The notes: generated by a model not told the origin, from the letters alone. A DNA stretch of 64,000 bases from Methylobacterium gregans (GCF_022179245.1 NZ_BPQM01000025.1:1-64000); one strand, 5' to 3'. Shown: positions 17,621-27,416, counted from the stretch's first letter. Translations and numbers: made by a program.

Positions 17621-17755
17621 CGTGGGGCTGTCTCCTCGTGGCGCGGTCGCCGGATGCGGGGCTTGGCGGGCGGGCCCGCTTAGAGCCCGCCCCTGTGGCG
17701 AAGATGCGACGCGCGTCGCGGATCCGCCCGGCCGGGGCCGGGCGGACGGGGCTTC

Positions 17756-20700
17756 TCAGTCCTCGTCGTCCATCGCGGCGGCGCCGAGCGGGTGCGCCAT
17801 CGCGTTGCCGATGCCCGTGCCCGCGAAGTGGCCGGCGTCGACCAGGATCTCGCGCTTTCCCGCGTGGTTGGCCGGGCCGACGATGCCCTCGATCTCCATC
17901 CGCTCCATCAGCGAGGCGGCGCGGTTGTAGCCGATCTGCAGGCGGCGCTGGATGTAGCTGGTCGAGGCCTTCTGGTCCCGCAGCACCACCTGGATCGCCT
18001 GCTCGTAGAGCTCGCCGGCCTCGCCCCCGACCGCCGCCGCGAAGGCGCCGACGTCGAAGACCGGAGCGTCCTCCTCGCGTTCCTCCGCGGCCGGAGCCGC
18101 GGCCTTCGCGCCGCGGGAGCCCTTGGCGGGCGCCTCCTCGGGGGAATCGTCCGCCGTGACGGCGTCGAGGTAGGCCGGCCGGCCCTGGCGCTTGAGGTGG
18201 GCCACCACGCTCTCGACCTCGGCATCCGAGCAGAACGGGCCGTGCACGCGCGTCGTGCGGCCGCCGCCGGCCATGAACAGCATGTCGCCCTGGCCGAGCA
18301 GCTGCTCGGCGCCCATCTCGCCCAGGATCGTGCGCGAGTCGATCTTGCTCGTCACCTGGAAGGAGATCCGGGTCGGGAAGTTCGCCTTGATGGTGCCGGT
18401 GATCACGTCCACCGAGGGACGCTGGGTCGCCATGATCAGGTGGATGCCCGCCGCCCGCGCCATCTGCGCGAGGCGCTGGATCGCCCCCTCGATGTCCTTG
18501 CCGGCCACCATCATCAGGTCGGCCATCTCGTCCACCACGATCACGATGTAGGGGAGCGGCGACAGGTCCATCGCCTCCTCCTCGAACACCGCCTCGCCGG
18601 TGTGGCGGTCGAAGCCCGTCTGCACCGTGCGGGTGATGGTCTCGCCGCGCTCGCGGGCCTCCTTCATCCGGGCGTTGTAGCCGTCGATGTTGCGGACCGC
18701 GATCTTGGACATCTTCTTGTAGCGCTCCTCCATCTCGCGCACGGCCCATTTGAGGGCGATCACCGCCTTCTTGGGGTCGATGACGACGGGGGAGAGCAGG
18801 TGCGGGATGCCGTCGTAGACGGAGAGCTCCAGCATCTTGGGATCGACCATGATCAGGCGGCACTCCTCCGGCTTCATCCGGTAGAGGAGCGACAGGATCA
18901 TGGTGTTGATGGCCACCGACTTGCCCGAACCGGTGGTGCCGGCCACCAGCAGGTGCGGCATGCGGGCGAGGTCCGCGATGATCGGCTCGCCGCCGATGTT
19001 CTTGCCCAGGCACAGGGCCAGCTTGTGCTTCGTCTCCGCGAAGTCCGGCGCGCAGAGAAGCTCGCGCAGGTAGACCGTCTCGCGGGTCTCGTTCGGCAAC
19101 TCGATGCCGATGACGTTGCGGCCGGGCACGACCGCGACGCGGGCCGAGACCGCCGACATCGAGCGCGCGATGTCGTCCGACAGGCCGATGACACGGGACG
19201 ACTTGGTGCCGGGCGCCGGCTCCAGCTCGTAGAGGGTCACGACCGGGCCGGGACGCACGGCCAGGATGTCGCCGCGCACGCCGAAATCCTGGACCGTCTG
19301 CTGCAGGTTGAGGGCGTTCTGCTCCAGCACGTCGGCATCGACCTCCTCGCTGCCGCCGGGGGCGGGCAGGGCGAGGAGTTCGAGGGCGGGCAGCTGGTAG
19401 TCGGCATTCGCGAAGGCCGCGACCTCGAGGTGGCGCCCGGCCGGGATCAGGTGCGGGCGCACCACGGCCGGCACGTTCACCGGGGCCTGGGCCGGAACGG
19501 GGAGGGGGGGCGGCTCGGCCGTGACGCCCTGCTCGGTCTCGGCCGGGAAGGGGAGGGGGGCTTCCGCGGCCTCGGGTTCGGCCGCCTCGGCGATCTCCTC
19601 GACCGGTTCGGGGGCCGGGGCCGCCCGGCCGCGCAACAGGACGGGACGCGCCGGGATCGGCACCACGACGGGCGCGGGGGCCTCGGCCGCGACCGGGAGG
19701 GGCGCCTGGAACGCGGCGGGCTCGAAGGCGGCAACCTCGGCGGGCGCCGGAACCGGCTCCGGCGCGCCCGGCTGGCGGGCCGGGCGGATGGCGGCGCGGG
19801 CGGCCATCGCCGACAGGGCCGGCCGGAGGGGGCGCGGCGCCGGGGCGGGCTCGGCGACCGTGATCTCGGCCGGCGTCTCGACCGCGATCTCCGCCAGCAC
19901 GGCGGCGTCGCTCGGGCCGGCCGGGGCGGGCGTCTCGGGACCGAAGACCAGCGTCAGAGCCGGGCGCGGCGGCAGGAAGGCGGCAGCAGCGGCCGCCGCG
20001 GCCGCAGCCGCCGCCTCTTGGGCGGCGCGGGCGCTGGCATTGTCCTGCAGGTCGGCCGGGCGCGGCGGCATGTCGAAGCGAACCAGCCGGTCGAGCACGT
20101 AGACGGGCTTCGGCGGCAGCGAGCGCAGGTGCGAGATGTCGACCGGCACCGCGACGTAGGGCGCGGTCTCGCCTGCGGCAGACTCGGAGACCGGCTCGGA
20201 GGTCGGCTCGGCGTCGGGGGCGGTCTCCGCGGGCGTCTGCGCGGCGTCGAGCGCGGCCCAGGCCTCGGCCGCCGAGAAGGCGTCGTCGCTGCCGAACCAG
20301 GGCTGCACGCCCGACCAGTCGGGCAGGTCCGAGAAGTCGCCGGCCTCGGGGACAGGCGCGCTGCAGCTCTCCGCGACGAGGGACGACGCGACGACGGCCG
20401 GTTCGGCGAACGCCGGCTCGACGGTGCCCGGCATCGCCTCGGCGTCGGTCAGGACGGTTTCGGCGGCCGTCGCCTGCAGGGCCTCGTCGGCCGCGTGCGC
20501 CTCCGCCGACAGCTCGACGCTCGGGCGGGCCGGGCGCCGGTCGGGGGTGCGGAAGTAGCGCACGCCCTCGGACGCCACGAAGGGCTGGCGCCAGAGGGGC
20601 ACGGGCGGACCGGCGGCGAGGCGCGCCGCCTCCGCGGCGGCCTGCTCGGCCTCGCGGCGCTCGGCCTCCTCGGCGGCGGCGCGGCGCTCGGCCTCGGCGC

Positions 20701-21454
20701 GCTCGATCGCGGCCCGGGCATCCGCCTGGGCCTGGAGGGCGGCCTGCGCCTCGGCGCGGGCGCGCTCCAAGGCGGCGCGCTCGGCCTCCAGCGCCCGCTG
20801 GCGGCGCTCCTGCAGCACGGCGTCGGGGGTGCGGGTGAAGCGCACGGCCGAGGGCTGGGGCAGGGCGGAGGCGGGCGCCGCGGCAGGCGCGGTCGCGTAG
20901 GCGTCGGCCGGCACGCCCTCGGGCGCGATCGCGGCCGGGCGGCGAGGCTGGCGCACCAGCACGCCCGGCGTCGAGGCGGCGTGATCGATGCGGCTCTCGT
21001 GGCGCGGCAGCGGCGGCTCGAAGCCGGCGCGGTCGTCGAAGACGTGGTCGGGCCAGCCCTGCGGCTCGGCCTGTCGCCGGGCCGCCTCAGGCCTGCCGAA
21101 GCCGCCCGCCTCGTCGGCACCGAACGGCACCTCCGGCGCACCGAAACGCGTCTCCGGTCCGCCGAAAGGCGCCAACTCGGGCTGCAGGACGCGCGGCATC
21201 GGCACCTGGGGATCTTGGCCGCGGCCCAGCATGGCGTTCGGCGGGGTGGCCCAGCTCTGGGCGGCGCTCTGCCCCTGGCGCGGCAGGTTGTAGCCGGGAT
21301 GGCGCGGCGCCCCGCCGAGGCGGCGCGTCAGGCTCTGGCGGAGCGACATCAGCCGGTGCGCGAGCGCGCCGAGCGAGAGGCCCGGGCGGTCGACGCCGCG
21401 GCCGGGGCGGGAGGGGTCGCGGTGTGAGTAGGGGGGCCGTCCCGATGCGCGCAT
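17756..21454 (-). CDS. ftsK: FtsK/SpoIIIE-type DNA translocase lacking N-terminal membrane helices
   Basis: A 1232-residue DNA motor for chromosome segregation or dimer resolution at division. The C-terminal third holds the motor: the alpha/beta region ([20 protein letters not shown]), Walker [14 protein letters not shown] (~residue 840), Walker [15 protein letters not shown] (~975), the [19 protein letters not shown] segment, and the winged-helix gamma domain ([20 protein letters not shown]) that reads KOPS sites. The first ~650 residues are Ala/Pro/Glu-rich with a charged coiled coil ([20 protein letters not shown]) and no membrane helix. Classical FtsK has four, so this looks like a soluble paralogue; a separate membrane FtsK may exist elsewhere. 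Confidence 0.92.
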   Translation of the reverse strand: MRASGRPPYSHRDPSRPGRGVDRPGLSLGALAHRLMSLRQSLTRRLGGAPRHPGYNLPRQGQSAAQSWATPPNAMLGRGQDPQVPMPRVLQPELAPFGGPETRFGAPEVPFGADEAGGFGRPEAARRQAEPQGWPDHVFDDRAGFEPPLPRHESRIDHAASTPGVLVRQPRRPAAIAPEGVPADAYATAPAAAPASALPQPSAVRFTRTPDAVLQERRQRALEAERAALERARAEAQAALQAQADARAAIERAEAERRAAAEEAERREAEQAAAEAARLAAGPPVPLWRQPFVASEGVRYFRTPDRRPARPSVELSAEAHAADEALQATAAETVLTDAEAMPGTVEPAFAEPAVVASSLVAESCSAPVPEAGDFSDLPDWSGVQPWFGSDDAFSAAEAWAALDAAQTPAETAPDAEPTSEPVSESAAGETAPYVAVPVDISHLRSLPPKPVYVLDRLVRFDMPPRPADLQDNASARAAQEAAAAAAAAAAAAFLPPRPALTLVFGPETPAPAGPSDAAVLAEIAVETPAEITVAEPAPAPRPLRPALSAMAARAAIRPARQPGAPEPVPAPAEVAAFEPAAFQAPLPVAAEAPAPVVVPIPARPVLLRGRAAPAPEPVEEIAEAAEPEAAEAPLPFPAETEQGVTAEPPPLPVPAQAPVNVPAVVRPHLIPAGRHLEVAAFANADYQLPALELLALPAPGGSEEVDADVLEQNALNLQQTVQDFGVRGDILAVRPGPVVTLYELEPAPGTKSSRVIGLSDDIARSMSAVSARVAVVPGRNVIGIELPNETRETVYLRELLCAPDFAETKHKLALCLGKNIGGEPIIADLARMPHLLVAGTTGSGKSVAINTMILSLLYRMKPEECRLIMVDPKMLELSVYDGIPHLLSPVVIDPKKAVIALKWAVREMEERYKKMSKIAVRNIDGYNARMKEARERGETITRTVQTGFDRHTGEAVFEEEAMDLSPLPYIVIVVDEMADLMMVAGKDIEGAIQRLAQMARAAGIHLIMATQRPSVDVITGTIKANFPTRISFQVTSKIDSRTILGEMGAEQLLGQGDMLFMAGGGRTTRVHGPFCSDAEVESVVAHLKRQGRPAYLDAVTADDSPEEAPAKGSRGAKAAAPAAEEREEDAPVFDVGAFAAAVGGEAGELYEQAIQVVLRDQKASTSYIQRRLQIGYNRAASLMERMEIEGIVGPANHAGKREILVDAGHFAGTGIGNAMAHPLGAAAMDDED

Positions 21455-21665
21455 GAGAGCTTCTGTTACTCGAAACAGGGCTTCCGCCCGGGGGAGGGCG
21501 GCTCGTCCCCGAGTTAGGCGCGTCGTCGTTAACAGAGGCTTGAGCCGGTCGGCCGGTCCTTACCCGCCGCCGACATACCCCTGTTGCTCCCCTGCCCCGC
21601 TGGAGAGCGTGGGCGCGGTGCCTTAGATCCCCGGCAAGGTTACCCGCACGCGAGGCCGGCCCGCC

Positions 21666-23780
21666 GTGACCCAGGTTCCAGAGTTCCGCTCGCTCTACCG
21701 CCACGGCTTCGCGCGCGTCGCCGCCTGCACCGGCCGCAGCCACCCGGCCGAGCCGGACCGCAACGCCGAGGCGGTGCTGGCGCTCGCCCGCACCTGTCAC
21801 GCGCGCGGGGCGGCGCTCGCCGTCTTCCCGGAACTCGCGCTGTCGGCCTACGCGATCGAGGATCTGTTCCTGCAGGAGACGCTGCTCGACGCGGTCGAGG
21901 AGGCCGCCGGGCGGCTGATCGCGGAATCGGCGCATCTGCGCCCCCTGCTGGTGGTCGGCGCGCCGCTGCGCTGGGGCAACCGGATCTACAACACGGCGCT
22001 CGCCATCCAGGGCGGCCGGCTGCTGGGCGTCGTGCCGAAGAGCTACCTGCCGAACTACCGCGAGTTCTACGAGAAGCGCCACTTCGCCTCCGGTGCCGGG
22101 ATCGCGGGCGAGACCGTGCGGATCGCCGGCTTTGATGCGCCCTTCGGAACCGACCTGCTGTTCGCGGCCGAGGATCTGCCAGGCTTCGTCGTCGGCATCG
22201 AGATCTGCGAGGATCTCTGGGTGCCGGACGCCCCCGGGATGCGGGCGGCGCTCCACGGCGCCACGGTGCTGGCCAACCCCTCGGGCAGCCCGATCACGGT
22301 GGGCCGGGCGGATGCCCGCGCGCTCCTCACCCGCGCGGCCTCGATGCGGGCCTCCTGCGCCTACGTCTACGCCGCGGCGGGGCAGGGGGAATCGACCACC
22401 GACCTCGCCTGGGACGGCCAGACCTCGATCGACGAGGTCGGCGTGCGGCTGGCGGAAGGCGAGCGCTTCCCGCAAGCGCCGGTGGCGACCATCGCCGACA
22501 TCGACCTCGACCTGCTCGCCCAGGACCGGCGCCAGGCCGGCAGCTTCGACGACAATGCCCGGAGTTCGGCCCGGAGTTCGGCCCGGAGTTCGGCCGAGAG
22601 CTCGGCCCACGCCGGATCCGCGGGCGCCCCGCCCTACCGCCGGGTCGCGTTCCGGCTCGATCCGCCGACGGAGGATCTCGGCCTGCTGCGCCGGGTCGAG
22701 CGCTTCCCCTTCGTGCCGGCCGAGGCCGACCGCCTCGCGCAGGATTGCTACGAGGCCTACAACATCCAGGTGGCGGGCCTCGCCCAGCGCCTCCAGGCCA
22801 CCGGCACCAAGCGGGCGGTGATCGGCGTCTCGGGCGGCCTCGACTCGACCCACGCGCTCATCGTCATCGCCAAGGCCTTCGACCAGCTGGGCTACCCGCG
22901 CTCCGACATCCTGGCCTACACGATGCCGGGCTTCGCGACCTCGGAGGGCACGAAGTCCAACGCCCACGCCCTGATGCGGGCGATGGGCTGCACGGCCGCC
23001 GAGATCGACATCCGCCCGGCCGCGAAGCAGATGCTCGCCGACATGGGCCATCCCTTCGCGAAGGGCGAGGCGGTCTACGACGTCACCTTCGAGAACGTGC
23101 AGGCGGGGCGACGCACCGACTACCTGTTCCGGCTCGCCAACCGCCACGGCGGCATCGTGGTCGGCACCGGCGACCTCTCGGAGCTGGCGCTCGGCTGGTG
23201 CACCTACGGTGTCGGCGACCAGATGAGCCACTACGCGGTGAACAGCGGCGTGCCCAAGACCCTGATCCAGCACCTGATCCGCTGGGTCATCTCTTCGGGA
23301 CAACTGGGCGCGGAGGAGAACCGCACGCTCCAGGCGGTGCTCGACACCGAGATCTCGCCCGAGCTCGTGCCGATGGACGCCGACGACACGCCCCAGAGCA
23401 CGGAGGCGACGATCGGCCCCTACGCGCTGCAGGACTTCAACCTGTTCTACACGCTGCGCTACGGGTTCCGGCCCTCGAAGATCGCGTTCCTGGCGCTCCA
23501 CGCCTGGGGCGACAGGGAACGAGGCGCCTGGCCGCCGGACTTCCCCGAGGCCAAGCGCGTCGCCTACGATCTGCCGGTGATCCGGCGCTGGCTCGGCGTC
23601 TTTCTCACGCGCTTCTTCGGCTTCAGCCAGTTCAAGCGCTCGGCGCTCCCGAACGGCCCGAAGGTCGCGGCCGGCGGCTCGCTCTCGCCCCGCGGCGACT
23701 GGCGCGCGCCCTCCGACGCCTCCGCGCGGATCTGGCTCGCCGAGCTGGAGAGAAACGTCCCCGCAAACGAGCCGACATAA
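21666..23780 (+). CDS. nadE: Glutamine-dependent NAD+ synthetase
   Basis: The last step of NAD synthesis: deamido-NAD + Gln + ATP to NAD. A 704-residue two-domain enzyme. The nitrilase-type glutaminase (1-~290) has its triad in FPELALSAY (Glu), VPKSYLPNYREFYEKRHF (Lys) and GIEICEDLW (Cys ~181). The synthetase has the P-loop GVSGGLDSTHAL (~386), GTGDLSELALGWCTYGVGDQ and the NPTDxx-like end. The inter-domain linker holds a 12-bp tandem duplication (22560-22607) that adds the ARSS repeats. Start GTG 21666 has GAGG upstream. Divergent from ftsK. Confidence 0.95.
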   Translation: MTQVPEFRSLYRHGFARVAACTGRSHPAEPDRNAEAVLALARTCHARGAALAVFPELALSAYAIEDLFLQETLLDAVEEAAGRLIAESAHLRPLLVVGAPLRWGNRIYNTALAIQGGRLLGVVPKSYLPNYREFYEKRHFASGAGIAGETVRIAGFDAPFGTDLLFAAEDLPGFVVGIEICEDLWVPDAPGMRAALHGATVLANPSGSPITVGRADARALLTRAASMRASCAYVYAAAGQGESTTDLAWDGQTSIDEVGVRLAEGERFPQAPVATIADIDLDLLAQDRRQAGSFDDNARSSARSSARSSAESSAHAGSAGAPPYRRVAFRLDPPTEDLGLLRRVERFPFVPAEADRLAQDCYEAYNIQVAGLAQRLQATGTKRAVIGVSGGLDSTHALIVIAKAFDQLGYPRSDILAYTMPGFATSEGTKSNAHALMRAMGCTAAEIDIRPAAKQMLADMGHPFAKGEAVYDVTFENVQAGRRTDYLFRLANRHGGIVVGTGDLSELALGWCTYGVGDQMSHYAVNSGVPKTLIQHLIRWVISSGQLGAEENRTLQAVLDTEISPELVPMDADDTPQSTEATIGPYALQDFNLFYTLRYGFRPSKIAFLALHAWGDRERGAWPPDFPEAKRVAYDLPVIRRWLGVFLTRFFGFSQFKRSALPNGPKVAAGGSLSPRGDWRAPSDASARIWLAELERNVPANEPT
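22560..22607 (+). repeat. 12-bp tandem repeat inside nadE
   Basis: Three perfect copies of CGGAGTTCGGCC plus one diverged copy encode A-R-S-S repeats in the linker between the amidase and synthetase domains. The unit length is a multiple of three, so copy-number change keeps the frame. Confidence 0.8.
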
Positions 23781-23891
23781 ACCCGACCGATTGTGCCATT
23801 ATGGGAACGGTCAAGCCGATTCTTCGCAGCGCACGCGCTGCGGGGCATCGGCTCTGATGCGAGGCGTCGGAACCGACTTATCGCATCGACA

Positions 23892-23927
23892 CCGATCCAT
23901 CGGATCGGCCCCGATCCAATGGATCGG
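23892..23927. promoter_or_regulatory. Two tandem 17-bp palindromes, putative operator
   Basis: CCGATCC-ATC-GGATCGG (23892-23908) and CCGATCCA-A-TGGATCGG (23911-23927) are perfect inverted repeats, spaced 19 bp start to start. They lie 30-65 bp before the ATG of the small gene at 23957, where a regulator or its RNA polymerase would bind. Confidence 0.5.
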
Positions 23928-23956
23928 CCAGAGGGCGGCCAAGCGGAGGACTTCCG

Positions 23957-24187
23957 ATGCGAAGCTACAATCTGTTCCGCCTGAAGAGCGTCGAGGGTCT
24001 GTGCTGCGCGGTGCCGGAATCCTGCACCGTTCCGGCCTTCCTCGGCGGCGGGCGCTGGACCTTCGAGGGCAAGCTCGGGACGGAGGACGGGGCGCCGCTC
24101 GATTTCGACGGGCGCGCCGCCGACACGGCCGTGCGCTTCAACGGCTTCTATCTCTTCCAGACCGTGGACCGGCGCTACACCGCCTGA
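23957..24187 (+). CDS. Small hypothetical protein
   Basis: A 76-residue soluble protein that begins MRSYNLFRLKSVEGLCCAVP and ends in FNGFYLFQTVDRRYTA. It contains a Cys-Cys pair plus a third Cys (CCAVPESC) early, then an aromatic beta-type pattern. CGGAGG sits 7 nt before the ATG, strong support for translation. No family recognised. Twin palindromes just upstream and a hairpin just downstream (24192-24208) suggest a self-contained regulated unit. Confidence 0.65.
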   Translation: MRSYNLFRLKSVEGLCCAVPESCTVPAFLGGGRWTFEGKLGTEDGAPLDFDGRAADTAVRFNGFYLFQTVDRRYTA

Positions 24188-24191
24188 CGGC

Positions 24192-24208
24192 ATCCGCGAG
24201 TCGCGGAT
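24192..24208. terminator. Short palindrome after the small gene
   Basis: ATCCGCGA-G-TCGCGGAT is a perfect 8-bp inverted repeat with one central base, 4 bp after the stop at 24187. It could form a hairpin end or be a protein site. There is no T-tract. Confidence 0.35.
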
Positions 24209-24278
24209 CGGGAAAAACGTTCCTTAAGGGCTGCGGTGGCAGGATCGGGCTCGAAACCGATCCTGAGGCGGAGGCGAG

Positions 24279-24695
24279 ATGTCGGCGGAGCATCGCAACG
24301 AGGTGCGCCAGCGTGTGTTCCTGAAGGGGCGCATCAGCTTCAACAACGGCGCGTCCTCCATGGACTGCATGGTCCGGGACTTCTCGCCCTCGGGCGCCCG
24401 GCTGGCCCTCAGCGAGACCGCGACGCTGCCGGCGAGCTTCGACCTCTACATCCCGCAGAAGGACCGCACCTACCGGGCGACCCTGCGCTGGCGGCGCGAG
24501 GACGGCATCGGCGTCACCTTCGCGGAGGAGGCGGCGGCCGCCGCTCCGCCCCCACCGGCCGCTCCCGCCGCGGAGACCGCCGACGCATCCCTGACGGTTC
24601 TGCTGCGCCGGATCAGCGAGCTCGAGGCCGAGAACGCGGCGCTCCGGCGGGTTCTCGCCGGCATGGCCCAGGCGGGCGGCACGGCGGCGGCCTGA
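24279..24695 (+). CDS. PilZ-domain protein with C-terminal coiled coil
   Basis: A probable cyclic-di-GMP receptor of 138 residues. The PilZ domain (~1-88) carries the two ligand motifs: RNEVRQR (RxxxR type) at the N-terminus and DFSPSGARL (D/N-x-S-x-x-G). WRREDGIGVTFAEE closes the barrel. A Pro/Ala linker leads to a heptad helix (LLRRISELEAENAALRRVLA) that should dimerise. Complete motifs imply it can bind c-di-GMP. The target is unknown; one candidate process is motility, since a second PilZ gene lies in the flagellar region. Confidence 0.88.
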   Translation: MSAEHRNEVRQRVFLKGRISFNNGASSMDCMVRDFSPSGARLALSETATLPASFDLYIPQKDRTYRATLRWRREDGIGVTFAEEAAAAAPPPPAAPAAETADASLTVLLRRISELEAENAALRRVLAGMAQAGGTAAA

Positions 24696-24728
24696 ACCGC
24701 CTCCCGCGCCCGCGCCCGCGCCGCCCCT

Positions 24729-25178
24729 TCAGCCCTTCAGCGCCGCGCGGATCCGCTCCGCGTGCTCGGCCAGCACGGCGTTGTCGGCCATCCCGCCCTC
24801 GTGACGCCTGAGCGGGACGCCCTCCCGGCGCGGGATGATGTGGACGTGCAGGTGGAACACCGTCTGCCCGCCCGCCGGCTCGTTGTACTGGAAGACCGTC
24901 AGCCCGTCGGCCGCGAAGGCCGCCTTCACGGCCCGCCCCACCCGCTGCACGCTCGCGATCAGCGCGGCGAGCGCCTCCGGCTCCGCGTCGAGCAGGCCCC
25001 GTGAGGGCGCCTTCGGGATCACCAGGGTGTGACCCTCGCCCTGGGGCATCACGTCCATGAAGGCCAGGGTGTGGTCGTCCTCGTAGACCCGGTGGGCCGG
25101 GATCTCGCCGCGCAGGATCTTGGCGAAGACGTTCTGGGCATCGTAGGCGGGCGTCTCTGCGGACATCGTTGCGGACAT
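24729..25178 (-). CDS. HIT-family nucleotide hydrolase
   Basis: A 149-residue histidine-triad protein with the catalytic motif HLHVHIIPR (residues 109-117) and the typical N-terminal run VFAKILRGEIPAHRVYEDD, then AFMDVMPQGEGHTLVIPK. HINT/HIT branch members hydrolyse adenosine 5'-monophosphoramidates or dinucleotides. The start at 25178 has an alternative internal Met four residues later. Divergent from the CDF exporter. Cytosolic housekeeping gene. Confidence 0.92.
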   Translation of the reverse strand: MSATMSAETPAYDAQNVFAKILRGEIPAHRVYEDDHTLAFMDVMPQGEGHTLVIPKAPSRGLLDAEPEALAALIASVQRVGRAVKAAFAADGLTVFQYNEPAGGQTVFHLHVHIIPRREGVPLRRHEGGMADNAVLAEHAERIRAALKG

Positions 25179-25357
25179 TTCGGCTCCGGTCGTCTCCTCG
25201 GTTGCCGGGCACGATGCCGAACGGCGTCCGGTCCGTCCACCGCCCGCCGCCCGGAACCTTGGTGGAACCCCGGCGGAACCTTGGCCTCTGTCGGCTCATT
25301 CCCGGCTCACCCGACATCGAGACCGGCCCAGCGCCGGCACAGCCAGGACAGACGCGC

Positions 25358-26320
25358 ATGGCCGAGAGCACCGGCGCCATCTACACCGCCGCGGGCGCCA
25401 ACCTCGCCATCGCGGCGGCGAAGTTCGTGGGCGCCTTCCTCACCGGCTCGACCGCGATGCTGGCCGAGGGCGTCCATTCGGTGGTCGACACCGCCAACCA
25501 GCTCCTGTTGCTGGTGGGCCTGAAGCGGGCCAAGCGGCCGGCGGACGCGCGCCACCCCTTCGGCTACGGCCGCGAGATCTACTTCTACGCCTTCGTGGTC
25601 GCGCTGATGATCTTCCTCGGCGGCGGCATCTTCGCGATCTACGAGGGCGCGGAGAAGATCATGCACCCCGAGCCGGCGGCCGACGCCACGATCCTCGGCT
25701 ACCACCTCCCGGGCTTCTGGGTGAACGTGGCGATCCTCGGCTTCGCGATCCTGGCGGAGGGCTATTCCTGCCTCGTCGCCGTGCGGGCCTTCTGGGCCGA
25801 GAAGGGCAACCGCTCGCCGATCACCGCGATCCGCCGCAGCAAGGATCCGTCGCTGTTCACGATCCTGGTCGAGGACGTGGCGGCGCTCATCGGCCTCGTG
25901 ATCGCCTTCACGGGCGTGGTGGCGGCCCATCTCCTCGACATGCCCGCCCTCGACGGCTGGGCCTCGGTCGGCATCGGCCTCGTGCTGATCGGCATGGCGA
26001 TCTTCCTGATGATCGAGACGCACGGCCTGCTGATCGGCGAGGCGGCCGACCCGGAGGTGGTGGCGCAGATCCGCGAGATCGTGCGGGCCGAGCCCGGCGT
26101 GCGCCACGTCAACGAGGTGCTGACCCAGCATCTCGGCCCCGACGACATCCTGGTGAATGTCAGCCTCGACATGGCGGACGACCTCTCGGGCGCCGAGATC
26201 GAGAGCGCGGTCACACGCCTCGACCGGACGCTCCGGGAGCGCAACCGCGAGGTGACGCGGGTCTTCATCGAGATCCAGGACCGCCAGGCCTCGGGGCAGG
26301 GGGCGGCCGCGGCGGCGTGA
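25358..26320 (+). CDS. Cation diffusion facilitator (CDF) metal exporter
   Basis: A 320-residue membrane antiporter expected to export Zn or a similar divalent ion. Helices begin at IYTAAGANLAIAAAKFVGAF. The metal site is suggested by EGVHSVVDTANQ in helix 2 and EDVAALIGLVIAF in helix 5. A cytoplasmic ferredoxin-like domain closes the protein (EIVRAEPGVRHVNEVLTQHL). The long loop with HPEPAADATILGYHLPGFWV and SPITAIRRSKDPSLFTILVEDV is like the ZnT9/SLC30A9 branch. Start ATG 25358; the upstream frame is leader containing GGAAC repeats. Confidence 0.88.
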   Translation: MAESTGAIYTAAGANLAIAAAKFVGAFLTGSTAMLAEGVHSVVDTANQLLLLVGLKRAKRPADARHPFGYGREIYFYAFVVALMIFLGGGIFAIYEGAEKIMHPEPAADATILGYHLPGFWVNVAILGFAILAEGYSCLVAVRAFWAEKGNRSPITAIRRSKDPSLFTILVEDVAALIGLVIAFTGVVAAHLLDMPALDGWASVGIGLVLIGMAIFLMIETHGLLIGEAADPEVVAQIREIVRAEPGVRHVNEVLTQHLGPDDILVNVSLDMADDLSGAEIESAVTRLDRTLRERNREVTRVFIEIQDRQASGQGAAAAA

Positions 26321-26327
26321 CGCTTCA

Positions 26328-26352
26328 ACCCTCCCCCCTCTGCGGGGGAGGG
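26328..26352. repeat. REP-like palindrome, third copy
   Basis: The same palindrome as at 9772 (arms CCCTCCCCC / GGGGGAGGG around CTCTGC), between the convergent CDF and SDR genes. It probably acts as a shared terminator as well as being a dispersed repeat. Confidence 0.65.
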
Positions 26353-26374
26353 AGACCACGTGAGGGGAGGCCCT

Positions 26375-27235
26375 TCACCCCCGCCCGACCTGCTCCAGGC
26401 TCAGCGCCCAGACCCGCTCCTGCACCGCCTCGTCCCGGCTCTCGGGCGACGAGGGCACGTCCCGGCCCCGCGCGAAGTAGCGTCCGCTGACGCCCTCGAT
26501 CCCGGGGGCGGCGGCGAGGAGCAGGGAGGTGCGGGCGCCCGCCTCGGGTGTCGCGAGGAACGGCCGGATCAGCCCCCAGCCGAAGCCGAGCAGGCCGCCG
26601 GTGTTGCGGGCGAAGCCGGAGTTGATCACGCCCGGATGGAGCGCGTTCACGGTGACGGGCCGGCCGGCGAGCCGGCGGGCCAGCGCGTAGGTGAACAGCA
26701 CGTTGCCGAGCTTGGCCTGCGCGTAGGCCCGGATCGCGCCGTAGCGCCGCGCGCCCTCGATGTCGTCGAAGTCGATATGGCCGCGCTCGTGCGCCCGCGA
26801 GGCGACGTTGACGATGCGGGCGGCCGCGCCCGGGCGCCCGGAGGTTGCGAGCAGGTCGAGGAGTTCCAGGGTGAGCAGCACGTAGCCGAGATGGTCGAGG
26901 GCCCAGGTGCGCTCGATCCCGTCGACACTCGTCTCCCGCCGATCGAAGATCGCGCCCGCGTTGTTGACCAGCACGTCGAGCCGGTCGTGCGCGCGCCCGA
27001 TCGCGGCGGCGAGCCGGCGGATCTCGGCCTGGCTCGACAGGTCGGCCTGCCGGGGATCGACGCGCGCGCCCGGAACCGCGGCCCGGATGCGGGCCTCCGC
27101 GTCCCGCAGTCGCCCGGCGTCGCGCCCGACCAGGACGAGACCGGCGCCCGCGCGGGCGAGCCCGAGCGCCGTCTCGTAGCCGATGCCGTTCGTCGCCCCC
27201 GTGACGAGGCAAGTCCGCCCGGCGAGGGGTGTCAC
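26375..27235 (-). CDS. Short-chain dehydrogenase/reductase (retinol dehydrogenase-like)
   Basis: A 286-residue NAD(P)-dependent SDR. Cofactor motif TGATNGIG (12-19), NNAG (91-94), catalytic Ser146 (VNVASRAHE) and Tyr171-x3-Lys175 (YAQAK). The arrangement with LTLELLDLL and HPGVINSGFARN resembles retinol-dehydrogenase-like SDRs. The substrate is unknown. Its GTG start lies 1 bp after the DUF1328 stop, so it is probably co-transcribed with that gene and shares its candidate stress promoter. Confidence 0.88.
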   Translation of the reverse strand: MTPLAGRTCLVTGATNGIGYETALGLARAGAGLVLVGRDAGRLRDAEARIRAAVPGARVDPRQADLSSQAEIRRLAAAIGRAHDRLDVLVNNAGAIFDRRETSVDGIERTWALDHLGYVLLTLELLDLLATSGRPGAAARIVNVASRAHERGHIDFDDIEGARRYGAIRAYAQAKLGNVLFTYALARRLAGRPVTVNALHPGVINSGFARNTGGLLGFGWGLIRPFLATPEAGARTSLLLAAAPGIEGVSGRYFARGRDVPSSPESRDEAVQERVWALSLEQVGRG

Positions 27236-27236
27236 C

Positions 27237-27416
27237 TCAGAACACCGCCTGCCCGATCGCGAAGGCGATGACCACGATCACGATCGCGACGAGCAGGAAC
27301 AGGCCGAACAGGATGCGGGCGAGCGACCCGGCGCCCGAGGCGATGCCGGTGAAGCCGAGGCCGCCCGCGATCAGCGAGATCACGAAGCAGATGAGGGCCC
27401 ATTTCAGAAGGGTCAT
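27237..27416 (-). CDS. DUF1328/UPF0391 small membrane protein (YtjA family)
   Basis: A 59-residue, two-helix membrane protein: [20 protein letters not shown], then [20 protein letters not shown] and a second hydrophobic helix. The pattern LKWA-L-F-I-GFGGIA is that of the DUF1328 family, often stress-induced. GGAG is 10 nt upstream of the ATG. A GGAAC-N18-TT promoter ends 35 bp before the start. Translationally close to the SDR gene that follows. Confidence 0.88.
   Translation of the reverse strand: MTLLKWALICFVISLIAGGLGFTGIASGAGSLARILFGLFLLVAIVIVVIAFAIGQAVF

Noticed and set aside
17792-21427. 1211-codon plus-strand frame opposite ftsK
   Set aside because: It is rich in Arg/Gly/His/Val with no domain and lies exactly antisense to a conserved gene. 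It is a GC-driven shadow.
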